A stretch of 64,000 nucleotides of DNA from contig JADNRX010000096.1 of assembly GCA_015501595.1 (NCBI GenBank), positions 1 through 64,000 of the forward strand. Reading direction: 5' to 3'. The stretch comes from Hymenopellis radicata. Lineage: Eukaryota; Basidiomycota; Agaricomycetes; Agaricales; Physalacriaceae. The position numbers were made by a program, and so were the translations under genes. The notes under the pieces were generated by a model that saw only the letters and a list, made by a program, of their open reading frames with translations, was not told where the DNA came from and searched no databases. Position 1 is the stretch's first letter. Every line of letters starts with the position of its first letter. Below, piece after piece: positions 35,804 to 46,418 of this stretch.

Positions 35804-38800
35804 ATGGATATCTCTCTCCTTCTGAACAGCGACACCTCCGTTTCCTCTGCGAACGCGTCAACACCTGTCACAAATTCCCACTCTAGTGCCATTCCCGATA
35901 CCTATGTTGATATCGCTGCCTTGATGAACAACCTCCAGAATCACTTTCACTCACAGCAAAACCGCGCGCTAGCTCCTCAAGAAGTTGCTGAAGACTTGCG
36001 TTCCATTCTGGACAGATCAACTTTGACAGGTTCTCGTGACGGATCACCCAATTCGCTGCCTTCATCTTCCAGCGAATCCTCTCATTCCTTGCTGTCTTCG
36101 CGATCCTCGCTGTCCTCCTCCAGTTCCGCGTGCCGCTCACCAGTCTCAAGACCTTCCTTGCCGCTTATCGAGTTCAACGTTCCCATAAACAGGAAGACGC
36201 GCCTCTCTAAATTGTTGCGTATCGACGATGAAGCTGACACTCCCGAATATCCGGAGACAAGCACGATTGATCCTGTAGGATACCTCCATCGACTAGATCC
36301 TACAACCTGGGTTATACCTGTACACAACAACGCCTACTCGTGGGGATACCCTCAAGGCTCGGAGACTGAAGAGCGTGGCAAGCCCATCTTCCACCCTCTG
36401 CTCAAGGACGACAAAGGAAACCTTGTTCCTTGCAAGCGCTCACACGGCACATGTACGTGCTTCTTATTAACTTGTTAATTCGCGCACTACAGCAGTTATA
36501 GGTCAAGGAATCAAAGTGTGCCCGTTCAACAAGAGTCCTAGTCTTGAAGAACGACATACTTCTGCGTCTGCTGACGACGTATCTGTTCGCCTTGCCACTG
36601 AACGCCATCATCGACTGGAATCAGGTCCAAACTCTGAGTTCTTTCAACGTACTCAAGCAATCATTATGTCTTTACTAAAACTGGGTTGTCGCGACGAAGA
36701 GTCACAAGGCGAATCCGGCGAATCCGGTCCTGTCGACAGCCTGCGCGCTCATCATCGATTTCTCCAACGTGGCTACGTCGACAAGGTTACTCGCTGCACC
36801 GGCAAGATCCAATTCAGTCACGACTTTGAAGGAAAACCGCTTCTTCAGTAAGTAATTCATTTGTGAATCTGTACCGTCTCTTCTAACTAATGTACAGCTG
36901 TGAACACTACAAGGCAACATCAACTCGCTCACACTACGTCCAGTATATCGATGAAGGCTTCTACGATGTCGACTATCTGGAGGCGTATTTCTCTGGTGAT
37001 ATCGAGGAGACAAGACTTATCGAACTTGCTGCTGCTGATAATGGCTACGGACCTCTCGCATCCTGTACGACAATCACGAATATGTCCAGCCGTCGTCGAC
37101 ATTGTCGTAAGTTTGTTGAGCCTTTGTATATGAATATCAACCTGATAAGGCAACAGCATTTCCCCACCGTCACAAGGATGGTTCGTTCAAGCAGCCACTT
37201 ATAGCTCGACAATGCTGTAATGTTAAATTCCGCCTATTCGAACCGCTGGAGGAATATCAAGAATGCTGTCCCTACGTCTTTGTCTCCTTCTCTGGCGAGC
37301 ATACTCATCCGCCTCCGCTACCGCTGAACACTCCTCGATGTATCCGTCGCGACATATTTGACATTCTCTACTCTATTGGAGAAGACTTGGTTGACTTGAC
37401 GCCTCGGCGACTCCTCCGGAACACTGTTCTGCGTCGATACATCAGTTCTCACTGCGGTGACCTGCCAAACGCAACTCTTGGAGATGTACACGTTTCGCTA
37501 GCTAACCGCGCCCACCTTGCCATGTATATACGTCAAGCAAAGGCTCGTGTATATCCACATGGATCTGGCTGGAAAGGTAAGCACTCGGATGTCTTCGCAA
37601 ACAAGTCTTGAACGTTTCCAAAGGTGCTCTTCACATGTATAAGATTGAGCCGGAAATCTATCCCGTCGAAGCGCGCTACATTCGCAACATCATCGAGTTC
37701 AGTCTGAATGGCGCTCCAATCAAGATCATCGTGTGCATGACACCAGATGCCAGTCGGCGGTTCAAGAACGCGCAGCGAATACAATGTGATACCTCTTATA
37801 AGCGAATCGTTGGATTTCGAGAGCTGGTAATCGGACATTGGGACAGAGACTCTCACATCAGTCCGTCTGTTCTCTCATCTGTGTACTATGATTAACAACT
37901 TGTTAGGCCTTGTGTTCTGTCGAATGTACATCAACAGTGAGACTGCAGAAGCGCACGAGGCAGGTTTCGTAGAAGTGGATCGGCTCATTGAACTGGATAC
38001 TGGCAGTGGATTGAAGTGGCGACATCTGGATGCTAAGTCTCTGACTGACTTTGTAGGTACTATTCTGGGGATTACGGGTGACCAAGGCGGCGGCCAGTCA
38101 AAAGGTATGTGGCAAGCCTTCAATTAACCTCTACTAGACATCCATAGGGATTGGACTCTATCTCGTCAAGGCAGCACGGAAGCGGGCACTGAAATACGAC
38201 TTGTCTGAGCCTCATCGACTTATACAGGAACTTGGGCCATACGAACACCTTCATCGCATCTACCGACTTTGCCGAACACATGCCAAGTGCAACATTCGAG
38301 AGAGTAGTGTTCCCCAGAGCGTTCGTAACGATATGCACAGCCTTTTATGTGTGCAGCATGAGAATTGGGATGCTACGATTGCACGTATCTGTGAGGTAGG
38401 GGGGAAGACTGGTCGTGGTAAGGAAGACTCATCTTTTATAACCTTATCTCTCATCGTTGCATTAGATTGGGTCTTCAACAAGCAGGCCAGCGGGTTCGCC
38501 TTTGAAGCCATGTGCTGGGAAAAAAGCAAGATCCCCCTTGAAGTTTGGCTTAGCGGCGACCGTGACGACAATCTCATCGAGTCAAGTCACTTCGATGTCA
38601 ACCAGGATGGACGCCACTGCTCCCTGGTCGCAGGATTGGAGAAGGGGAGGCGATTTGACAGCATGAAGATGCAATCCATCAAGGTAACATTCTTGTATCG
38701 TCTTCACGCTCACAAACTCATTCGCGTTGCAGGCCATCGAGCAATGGAACGTAAGGCCATCATACAAGAGTGGCAGCGCAGTGGAAAGCCAAGAACGGTC

Positions 38801-39166
38801 CCTCAAACGTCTCCGTAAGTGTCAAGTTCCTGTTCACTTGAGGAGTTCCGACTTGGTTCTGCAGAACTTGCGCGCGCTCATGCCCTTGAAGCTGAGGATG
38901 CGAAAATCGAGTCGTACAACGCCAAGTTCGACGATGCCAAGTCCAAGTGGTTCAAGGCCAAAGCGACCTACATTGAGCGCCAAGCAAAGCTCCGCAATGC
39001 TAATACTCAGCGACAGATCGAGACAGCGACAAAATCCATTCAGACGGCGCGGGACTCAATCGAGAGAGAGGCGCGTAATTGGAGGGAAATCGTCAATACT
39101 GTAACTTCGCTGCCAAAAGGGTCTGGTAAACGTAGGGCTCTAACTTTCACGGATGTCCAATTTTAA
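35804..39166 (+). CDS. DDE transposase-like protein with GCM/WRKY-type zinc module
   Basis: Ten exons (35804-36452, 36502-36847, 36898-37106, 37157-37576, 37624-37860, 37907-38104, 38148-38417, 38466-38683, 38733-38814, 38865-39166) stay in phase and give 976 residues; an in-frame ATG at 35765 would add 13. A serine-rich N-terminus is followed by cysteine/histidine clusters (SHGTCQGIKVCP, HCEHYKATSTRSHY) and a zinc module ending SFSGEHTHPPPLP, like GCM/WRKY fingers of Mutator-type transposases. Next comes a presumed catalytic core: CDTSYKRIVGF (first Asp), GDQGGGQSKGIGLYL (second Asp), CRTHAKCNI (C-x3-H zinc pair) and DDNLIESSHFDVNQDGRHC (Glu). The C-terminus is coiled-coil-like (KATYIERQAKLRN). 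Similar uncharacterised proteins are very abundant in mushroom genomes. The frame is open throughout, so it may be recently active or domesticated. The superfamily name is inferred from motif order. Confidence 0.75.
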
Positions 39167-39515
39167 TGTAAAAAAGTTTTCATTTCATACAATATGGGCT
39201 AAGGTCTAGAAACGCCAGGGCGGCGCCACAACATCCTCACGAATATGTACGCACTCCGAATATGTACACACTCCATTCATGTAACCCAGCTTGCTTGCAC
39301 CTCCGCCTGAACGACTGGCGCGTCAACAACTGGTGTGGACACGTCTTCGTGCGTGTCGATTCTTGTAAGGAGAGACGCTATCAGAAGACGTCTTAACGAC
39401 CGGTTTATCGATAACGGACGCGTTCACGAGACCGTACAGTTTGAGACGACACCTCCCATCTCCTGTGGAGCCATGGCGGTGGAGCCAAGGTAATGAGCAG
39501 TGGACTACATGAAGA
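39167..39515. other. Spacer downstream of the transposase-like gene
   Basis: Probable 3' region of the transposase-like gene followed by sequence antisense to the end of the DUF4139 relic. No terminal repeat was recognised. Confidence 0.4.
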
Positions 39516-40093
39516 CTCAAGTCAGGTCTTGTGAGCAAAATACGAAAGACAACGTACACCCATGCCCGTCGTATACGCCATAGTCTTGAACGACTCGGCG
39601 AAAGCCCCCCGCCGGAGCGGGTAGTCTTGACATTGCGCGTGTGCGTGATCTTGGCGGTGGGGTCGTGTCCGAGGGTACAGTCGAACGTGTCGCCGGTGAT
39701 AACATCGTTGAGGATGGTGGTCTGCGAGACGAAGTAATCGTCCATGATGACGCGCACGGAGCCGGGGAGGAGGCGGGATTCACTGGTGTTCTTGACTTGG
39801 CACTATGCATGCTGAGATATGAAGAAGGAGGATTTACCCACAAGAATAACCGAGGATCTGCACGCGGAACAGTCACATACTACGAAAATGTGCACTCAAA
39901 CGGCAACACGGCGACCGCGACCTGGTGTTCCACGCCGTCGCTGGGAATCGTTGCTTTACCGTCCACGGCGAACAACATGGCGAGCGGGGTTTCAGTCACG
40001 GTTGTACGAGCATCTGATAGTAGCAGAAGGACTTCTTCAAATGCATCGTCAACAGATTCCTGTGACGGGGACGGTAGGTGGTGGCAGTTGAAT
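39516..40093 (-). pseudogene. C-terminal fragment of a DUF4139 (MuiA-like) protein
   Basis: Minus-strand pieces read ATIPSDGVEHQVAVAVLPFE with CTFS, then YVTVPRADPRLFL, an intron, then CQVKNTSESRLLPGSVRVIM, DDYFVSQTTILNDV, FDCTLGHDPTAKITHTRNVK. This is the order found in the DUF4139 domain of fungal mucoidy-inhibitor-A-like proteins. An in-frame TAG separates CTFS from YVTVPR, and the coiled-coil N-terminal two thirds are absent. Upstream it abuts an unrelated FAD-oxidase fragment. Not functional as it stands. Confidence 0.7.
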
Positions 40094-40413
40094 TTGCTGT
40101 GCCGGGGAGGATCCAAACAGTGGCGGGTACTGAGTCGCGATTAGTGGGAGAGTCGATGTGCGTGTAATTCGAGGAGCCTGTGGTAGAGAACTTAGTAAGG
40201 TGATCGCATATATATCGGAGAGAAAATCATACCTGGGTAGTAGACACTGCTCGAAGAGGATATCGCCTTCTCGATCTGCTCGCATGGGGTAGCGGCGGCG
40301 TAGACGCTAGTAGACAGATAGGAAGCAAGAGAGAGTGCGACGATTTTGTTGCATTGTCGGGGCTGTCCTGGGTCGGATGACTGGAGACTGGCTAGGAAAA
40401 AGAAAGCCTTCAT
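40094..40413 (-). pseudogene. N-terminal fragment of a secreted FAD-linked (BBE-type) oxidase
   Basis: From the ATG at 40413: a hydrophobic leader (KIVALSLASYLSTSVYAAAT), then PCEQIEKAISSSSSVYYPG, a GT-AG intron, then SSNYTHIDSPTNRDSVP and LPGTANS. This matches the start of fungal berberine-bridge-like oxidases (CxxI..AIS..S.V.YPGSSNYT...PGT). It stops after about 100 residues, before most of the FAD domain and the whole substrate domain. It is directly followed by the DUF4139 relic, so this is a breakpoint between two decayed genes. Confidence 0.6.
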
Positions 40414-40688
40414 ATACGATTCTTAGCCGTTACCCCGCTGCGCGTCGCGTATCCATAGCTAGGGTGCTGTAACATGAGCGCTGACCCCCCAAACCAATCG
40501 TTGAACATCGCTGGCGGAGGCTATGTCGTGTATGTCGACGATGGAAGAGCAGAGAAAAGCTGGACATAGTTCCCGAGTCGAGGCGTTTCCGTAATTCACG
40601 TAGTTTCGACGCGTCCCATCTCCTGTTGTTGGTCCTTTCTGATACGAGCGGAATCGTGGTGTAATACATGGTGGGAGGGCGAAATCTG

Positions 40689-41051
40689 TCACGACGTCAA
40701 TATTTTTTTGCGACATTGAGAATGAAGTAATTGACCTGGGAGCGCCTGGATGTCAGCTTCGGCATCCTTGTTGCCTCCACTTAATTCCATCAGAATCATT
40801 TGTTGCTCTGTCAAGTTCGACGTCCATCCTACTGGCTTGATTGGGCTGTCCGTAAAAGCAGCAGTGTGCGATCCCGAGCTGATCATGCTGAGCAACAAAT
40901 TCGAACGATAATTTTCGACCGCGCGACTGAGAACTTCCGGGCAAAGCGGGTCTGGAACGATACGGGTTGGATACGGTGCCAGGGCTTGCACGCGACGGAT
41001 GTCCACTGAGGTTAGTGGCGATGGATGCAGCACGGGTGGTACGGGGAACAT
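40689..41051 (-). CDS. Hypothetical protein, probably an exon of an unresolved gene
   Basis: The frame MFPVPPVLHPSPLTSVDIRR continues through VQALAPYPTRIVPDPLC and TEQQMILMELSGGNKDAEAD and ends near a possible donor after ALPGQ. The composition looks coding and a further exon may lie at 40459-40680. No domain was recognised and the exon joins could not be settled. Confidence 0.35.
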   Translation of the reverse strand: MFPVPPVLHPSPLTSVDIRRVQALAPYPTRIVPDPLCPEVLSRAVENYRSNLLLSMISSGSHTAAFTDSPIKPVGWTSNLTEQQMILMELSGGNKDAEADIQALPGQLLHSQCRKKILTS

Positions 41052-41215
41052 TGTCTGTGGGTATGGGCCATTTGGCGGGTGGGAAAGTAGATAAGCAGTA
41101 CCTTCCTAAAGCGGACGCGCTGCGAAAATACCCTTTGGCTGCCGCGCGTCGTTTGGGCTCATGAAGGAGCCATTGCACGGCTACACGTTGCAGGAGTAAA
41201 ATGTTCGGAACGGCA

Positions 41216-41334
41216 TTACATTTGAACGTATCGGAGAAAATTCGTGATTTTCGCGCGGTAAGGCTAATATCCACTACTGGTATCAGGTATGTACTCAAAT
41301 TTCTGCAGATTTTCTCCGATACGTTCAAATATAA
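41216..41334. repeat. Short foldback element (MITE-like) with 22-bp perfect arms
   Basis: The arms 41220-41241 and 41309-41330 are perfect inverted repeats (ATTTGAACGTATCGGAGAAA plus AT) separated by 67 bases. The match continues outward for about five more bases with one mismatch (ATTAC against ATTAT). A size of about 120 bp and AT-rich ends fit a miniature inverted-repeat element; no clear target-site duplication could be fixed. Confidence 0.75.
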
Positions 41335-41743
41335 TATCATTTTGAGTATATCCCGCGAAGTGCCGGGGTGCTGAAAGGGGTCTACGGAGTGGCTATACGA
41401 CCGCGTCCGAGGTTAGAGCAGCTTGATCAACACATGTAAACAACGCGCCAATATTGCATTGAAAGCTCGTTTCCATCGATTTTGGGACAGCAACTCTGGA
41501 GAACAAAGGAAAATAAACATCTGGATAGGTTCAGGAGGAAGAAATCAAGAATACAACTCAAGATTTGACTGAAGAGGACCGATGTAGTTGAGAATATGCT
41601 TATTATAAGTAGGATCCTACACTATCTTGGTATACTACATGCTCACACTTATTGTTTTGGGTGAGTTTGGCGACTTCTGAGGTAGACAGATAGCGGTGGT
41701 CGAAGTCGAAGAGGCAGCGCGACAAAATCAGTGATCGAGCTGC
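41335..41743. other. Spacer between the foldback element and the kinase relic
   Basis: No open frame of note and no repeat shared with the rest of the window. Nothing recognised. Confidence 0.5.
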
Positions 41744-42650
41744 TTAGTCAGCTAACGATCCTTCCCCAGCCAAAGGCCCATACCCATTGTCTGGGGAATG
41801 GGTGGTCGTGGGCAGAGGGCGCGCCTTGAAGTAAGGGTTGAGACCGGAGGACGACCCACGGAGAGACGACGAAGGTGACTTTAGCGAGGAGGACGATTGC
41901 GAGAGCGCCCCCGCGCTCCCTGACAATAACTCCTCTTCGCCACCGAATTCCTCCTGGAAAATCGGCGAGCTCGCAAAGAGCGCTGAGATCTGGCATCTCC
42001 TCGGAATCCGAGTCAATGTCGGGATTGACGACGTAGAAGTTTTTCCTCCGTTGGGGGCCCGTGGCGCGTGAGGACGTCGACGACATTGTCGCAGCCCAGT
42101 TGAACACGCCTTCGGTTCGAGACGTCATGTTGGTGTCTGCTGAGGCGGGACTGCCTGGAGGTGTGATGAACACTGTCGGAGGACCTGGGAGGAGGGTTGC
42201 TTGTTGGGAAAGGCAGTCGACGGATTCAATCTTGTGTAGGACGTGCCGCTGGCCACCACGGTCCACCGGGGGAGGCACCGAGATGGAGGATCGCCGGATA
42301 CTCCGCTGCACGCTGTGACGCCGTCGGTTTGCGGCGGGAGGCACGACAGGCAGTGCTTTCTCCGTGTTTCCTGGCGGTGATCCATGGCTCGCCTGAGACG
42401 CCGACGTGGCTTGGATTTCACTCTGCGTGAAAGCCCAGTTGTCGTCTGGAAGAAGGTAGCGATGTTGTAGCAGTTCTGAAGCAGAAAGACGTTCTGAAGG
42501 ATTCCTAGAAACAGGGTGGTTCATGAGCGAAACGAAATCAAACTGAAAAGATTTACTGACTTGGCCAAACAGCAATCCCTGAAATCAGACGCGTCTGTGG
42601 ATAGTCGCACATGTGCAGGGACAGGCGAAGGCGTCTTGTGTTGATAGAGC
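41744..42650 (-). pseudogene. C-terminal part of a STE/MAPKKK-like protein kinase
   Basis: Minus-strand reading with a GT-AG intron between the two parts of subdomain XI gives KTPSPVPAHVRLSTDASDFR, then DCCLAKNPSERLSASELLQH, then RYLLPDDNW. This is the end of the catalytic lobe of a STE-type kinase (D-F-x-x-C-x-x-NP-x-x-R-x-SA-x-ELL-x-H). A serine/proline-rich regulatory tail follows. Near 42000 the tail seems to change frame (EEMPDLSAL to FASSPIFQEEFGGEEE) and ends at 41744 with GYGPLAGEGSLAD. The N-lobe, HRD and DFG motifs could not be found upstream, so the gene is truncated. Confidence 0.6.
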
Positions 42651-43067
42651 ATTCGTGGAAATCAATCAGACGTCGCGAGTTCAATAGCTTGGGCAACGGG
42701 CAACGAGAGCCTGTAAATCGTGCTGTGAGATACGTTGCCGGCGACCAAAGTAGAGGAAGAGGCTTACTAGGCCATGGGAGACGACGTCGAAGGCGGTACC
42801 TGCGAGGAGGGAAATATAATCAGATGGTGCAACAAAGAAGAAATAAACGAAACGTCTCGGGCGCCCACAGGCTTTAGCCAATCCCCATTTCTGGAGGTAG
42901 GCTCAAGGTCGGCCCGCCATCGACAGCTATGGGTGCTGGCTAAAGCGAGCGGGCGCATGAGATGAAGGAGGGGAACAGGGAGACAAGGAACTCACCGCGC
43001 ATGTTCTCAACATGTCGGGCAGGAGAGTGTGCGGGTGATGGTAAGAGCTCAACATTGAGGGAGAGAC
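42651..43067. other. Sequence upstream of the kinase relic
   Basis: Frames here do not continue the kinase domain convincingly. Nothing else was recognised before the stem-loop at 43068. Confidence 0.4.
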
Positions 43068-43116
43068 TGACTAATCCGGGGTTATATTCAAGGGCCTCAT
43101 AACCCCGGATTAGTCA
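43068..43116. repeat. Perfect 18-bp inverted repeat with 13-base loop
   Basis: The arm 43068-43085 (TGACTAATCCGGGGTTAT) pairs perfectly with 43099-43116. It lies 88 bases outside the left end of the 2.6-kb element. No function is assigned. Confidence 0.8.
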
Positions 43117-43203
43117 CATGGGCTGTATGTCGAGAAGGTGGGCGCGCGAGCTGTACAGTGGAGAGCCGTGTTGCAGCATGTACTAGCTATAGAACCAAAA
43201 CCA

Positions 43204-45838
43204 TGACCGACTTTTCTTAAGATCCCCCGATCGTGATCGGGATAAGATAAGATTTGTCTTAAGTCTTAAGTTTCAAGAAGGCTATTTTTCAGACTATTCC
43301 ACACACAGAGAGGGTTCGAAAGATCTTAAGATTGAATCTCAAGATACAACTTAGTACTGACTACAATATATTCCAACATCTTAAGACAGATCTTAATGTA
43401 CTTTAAGTACAATCTTAAGACGACTCGTGTGACCACCTCAAGACTCATTTTAAGATACCCGTTGAATGATCCTAAGACTTAGATCTTAAGCTCATTCCCT
43501 TGTCCAAAAGTGCTGCACTCACCGGTCTCACTAATCGTCCTCGTCATCGGAAATGTCGCCGTTCCGCCCACGTCGTCACCATCTTACCCTCGCAAGAAGG
43601 CGTCGAGAGCAACGCGCTTGTCAAAGCTGAAAGAAACAGAGGAGTAAGTCTACATGAACGTCTGCTAGGAAATGTAACGTACCGCGTGAACAAAACTTCG
43701 GCCTTGAGATCCCGTCGTCGTAGTCTCGACGTGTCTTGACCTCGGTGGTCTGTCCTTGTCGTAATCGCGGCACCATTGTTGTGCAGTCGTCGTCGTCGTA
43801 TAGCCTGACGGGTTCACTTCTTAGTAAGGGCGGAGTCTTGTCGTCGTGGAGAGGTGGTCGAGTTCCTCGTGCCGGACGAGTCGTCTCCATCCTCGTGAAG
43901 CCGTAGAAAAAGCAAGTCAGTAGTAATATCATGATACAGCAAGAAATACGCACCTTCGCGACGCTACCTGTCAGCAGACACTACGGCGTCGAGTCAATGT
44001 ATCCGGTCCCATCATTGTTGTTGAAGATTTGACTTGCTCGCCTCTCTGAAGCCCAGACAATGGCAGCGCCGACATACAGTCGAGCATCGGCTGAGTCGTG
44101 CAGCGGCGACATGCAGTCGACCGCTGGTCAGCCACTCTTGCCGGACTGTATCCGAGCTCGAGGTGGTGATGGTAAGATAGAGAGTGGTCGCAATGTGTCG
44201 CATTGTCAGTTGTGGCTTTGTTTGTCCGGTCCGATCATCCGAGTGATCGAGACACTCTTTGTTTGTTTTGCGATCTCTCCATCTGACCACCATCCTCTCA
44301 CGACGCCTGGTCGCTGACGGCCCGATCTTGGGACGCGGGTCTTCTTGGCGTCGTTCTGCATCAATCTATCTCTTTCCTCGCTTTTTCTGTGGATTTGCGG
44401 GCTTGAAGAGCCCCGGCGGCCCCGCTGGACGCGTAAGCCCTCCAGTGAGGCTGCAAATCTATGACGATGACGGGGATCCCACAAGCGCCAGAGGAATAGA
44501 GAGCTTGGCTCTGGACCTCGACGCCGCGCTGTCTGCTGACAGGCGGCGTCGTCTAGGTGCGCATTTTCTTATCACCATATTCTAATGCTGACACCTTCAT
44601 TAGCAGAACTACGCAGACGACACCACCCACGAACACGACTCCCTACCAAGAGGACAGTGACAGCGTCTTCATAACGACGACGGCCATGCTGCCGCTGCCG
44701 CCAGCACAAAAACGAACCTCGGCGACCCCACAGGACGCGTAAGCCCTCCAGTGAGGCCGCGAATCTTTAACGACAATGACGATGGTAGCCCCAACGGCCC
44801 ATATGACTTTGTTACTCGACGCTGCACTGTCTGGTGACAGGTGGCCTCGTCGAAGTACGTGTTTTTTTTACCTACATCAACACTGACCTATATTCAATCC
44901 CAGGACGACGCCCCCACAACCACAGACGACGGCATGACAACGACGAAGATATCACCATGACGACGACGACCGCTACGCAGCTACCAGCCCCGCCGCCGGC
45001 ACGCCAGCACGACCTGTATCCGACAACGACGACTACAATCCGCGATCCATATATAACAATGATGACTATCAGCCACCCCACTCCACCGACCGCGCGATGA
45101 CCACGATCTTGTCACTACAGCGATGATGGAGACCCCACGAAGATGCCACAAGACACCACAAAGTCTTGGTTCTGGAGAAGACAACATTTGCGACGCGAGC
45201 GTAATCAAACGCAACGATGGCGACCCCCGAGGACTTGTGAAGTCGACGCCGCACTGTCTTCTGACCCGCGGCGTCATCACGGTGCGCATCTTTTCTTTCT
45301 TCTCTATTTTCATAATGACTTATCTTGGCTATCACACCTCACAATTCTTATTCACCACCACCGCAACGACGACCTCACGATGGCGACGACGACGATCACG
45401 CGTTGGCAACGGCAGCCCCACGATGATTGCTCTACCCTCAACACCATGAGTGCACCCCGGACTGCACAACGACGACCACTTTCACACCACAACAATTCCC
45501 TACCCTCTCCCTCACTGCCTTGCGACCGATGCAATATCTGTGATGCATTGTCGGGAGGCGTGAGGGATCATCGTGTGCTACGAAATGCTGCCGGTGCTAT
45601 TTAGCGCAGGCGAGCTCGTACGACACGAACCAAGTTTACCGGTTATGATAGCTTCGGACAATAACAGCTTATTTTTATGAATCTTAAGTTACTGTATCTT
45701 AAGTCAACATCTTAAGATGTTCTTCTCACTCGAGTAGGTCGAGTGGAGGGGGGCAATATTTATTAAGATAAGATGAAGCTTAAGACAAATCTTATCTTAT
45801 CCCGATCATGATCGGAGGATCTTAAGAAACCTTGGTCA
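43204..45838. mobile_element. 2.6-kb DNA element with 60-bp terminal inverted repeats
   Basis: The left end 43204-43263 and the reverse complement of 45779-45838 agree at 55 of 60 positions, from TGACC to GATTTGTCTTAAG, and include the palindrome-like core CCGATCGTGATCGG. Inside both ends lie repeated CTTAAG-containing motifs (about 43320-43490 and 45680-45720), like the subterminal binding sites of many cut-and-paste transposons. The interior has no transposase. It holds degenerate GAC/ACGACG-rich repeat units with imperfect hairpins. It is therefore non-autonomous or decayed. The superfamily is not decided: no reliable target-site duplication was found. Confidence 0.75.
44520..45275. repeat. 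Tandem hairpin-containing units inside the 2.6-kb element
   Basis: Imperfect hairpins of the form GACGCCGC-(x)-CTGTC ... GACAGGCGGCGTC occur at 44520-44550, 44818-44852 and 45245-45275, with an inverted copy at 43960-43990. Each forward copy is followed by a GTGCGC/GTACGT-type donor, a T-rich stretch and (in the first two) a CAG acceptor about 50 bases later. The units thus look like repeated exon-intron pieces 300-430 bp apart. Confidence 0.6.
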
Positions 45839-46154
45839 GGTTTCATCTATTGACTACGTACTGATGAGAGCGCGAAGGCTACATTCATGTAGACAATGAA
45901 AAGACGCGATCGCGATCATACTAAGCAGAAACGTGAGGAAGGGGAAGACCACGGCAGAGGACAGCTCCAGTAAACTGGGGGGACGCGTCAAGAACAAAAG
46001 ACAAGGTCCAGACCGTCCAGGAAAGGTAAGTCCTCAAGGCTGGTGTTCAACAAATGAAAACTCTGTGACCGTGGGTTGTTGACTTGCTATCAACACTCAC
46101 CACGGGCTACCCCTACGCACCATTTTCGAGAAAAACGTGACATTGTTGATCTGG
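45839..46154. other. Spacer between the 2.6-kb element and the TET/JBP-like gene
   Basis: Promoter side of the oxygenase gene. Nothing recognised apart from the TATA box that follows. Confidence 0.45.
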
Positions 46155-46163
46155 TATATAAAG
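46155..46163 (+). promoter_or_regulatory. TATA box upstream of the TET/JBP-like gene
   Basis: TATATAAAG, 264 bases before the chosen ATG. The distance suggests a 5' untranslated region or a small unrecognised first exon. Confidence 0.45.
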
Positions 46164-46418
46164 GTGAGCTCCCCCGCCTGTCTTCTTACTTCCCCCACCA
46201 TCGACTCTACCCAGCCCTCGGCTGGCTCACACTTCGGTGTGCTCATCCCCCGACTCTACCCCAGCGCCGAGAACGCCTGTTGCAGGCGCGTCGCTGGGCT
46301 CGCCGTGTATTCCGTCTGAGGCATGCTTGCTGCCAATGGTGCGAAGAGGACGCGCGCTCATTATTCCCCTCATGCTCCCTGTCAACAATTCATGTAGCGT
46401 GTCTAACGCACTGGACAG

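Noticed and set aside
43204..45838. Assigning the 2.6-kb element to a named transposon superfamily
   Set aside because: No transposase and no dependable target-site duplication; the flanks (CCAAAACCA and GGTTTCATC) do not form a clear duplication.
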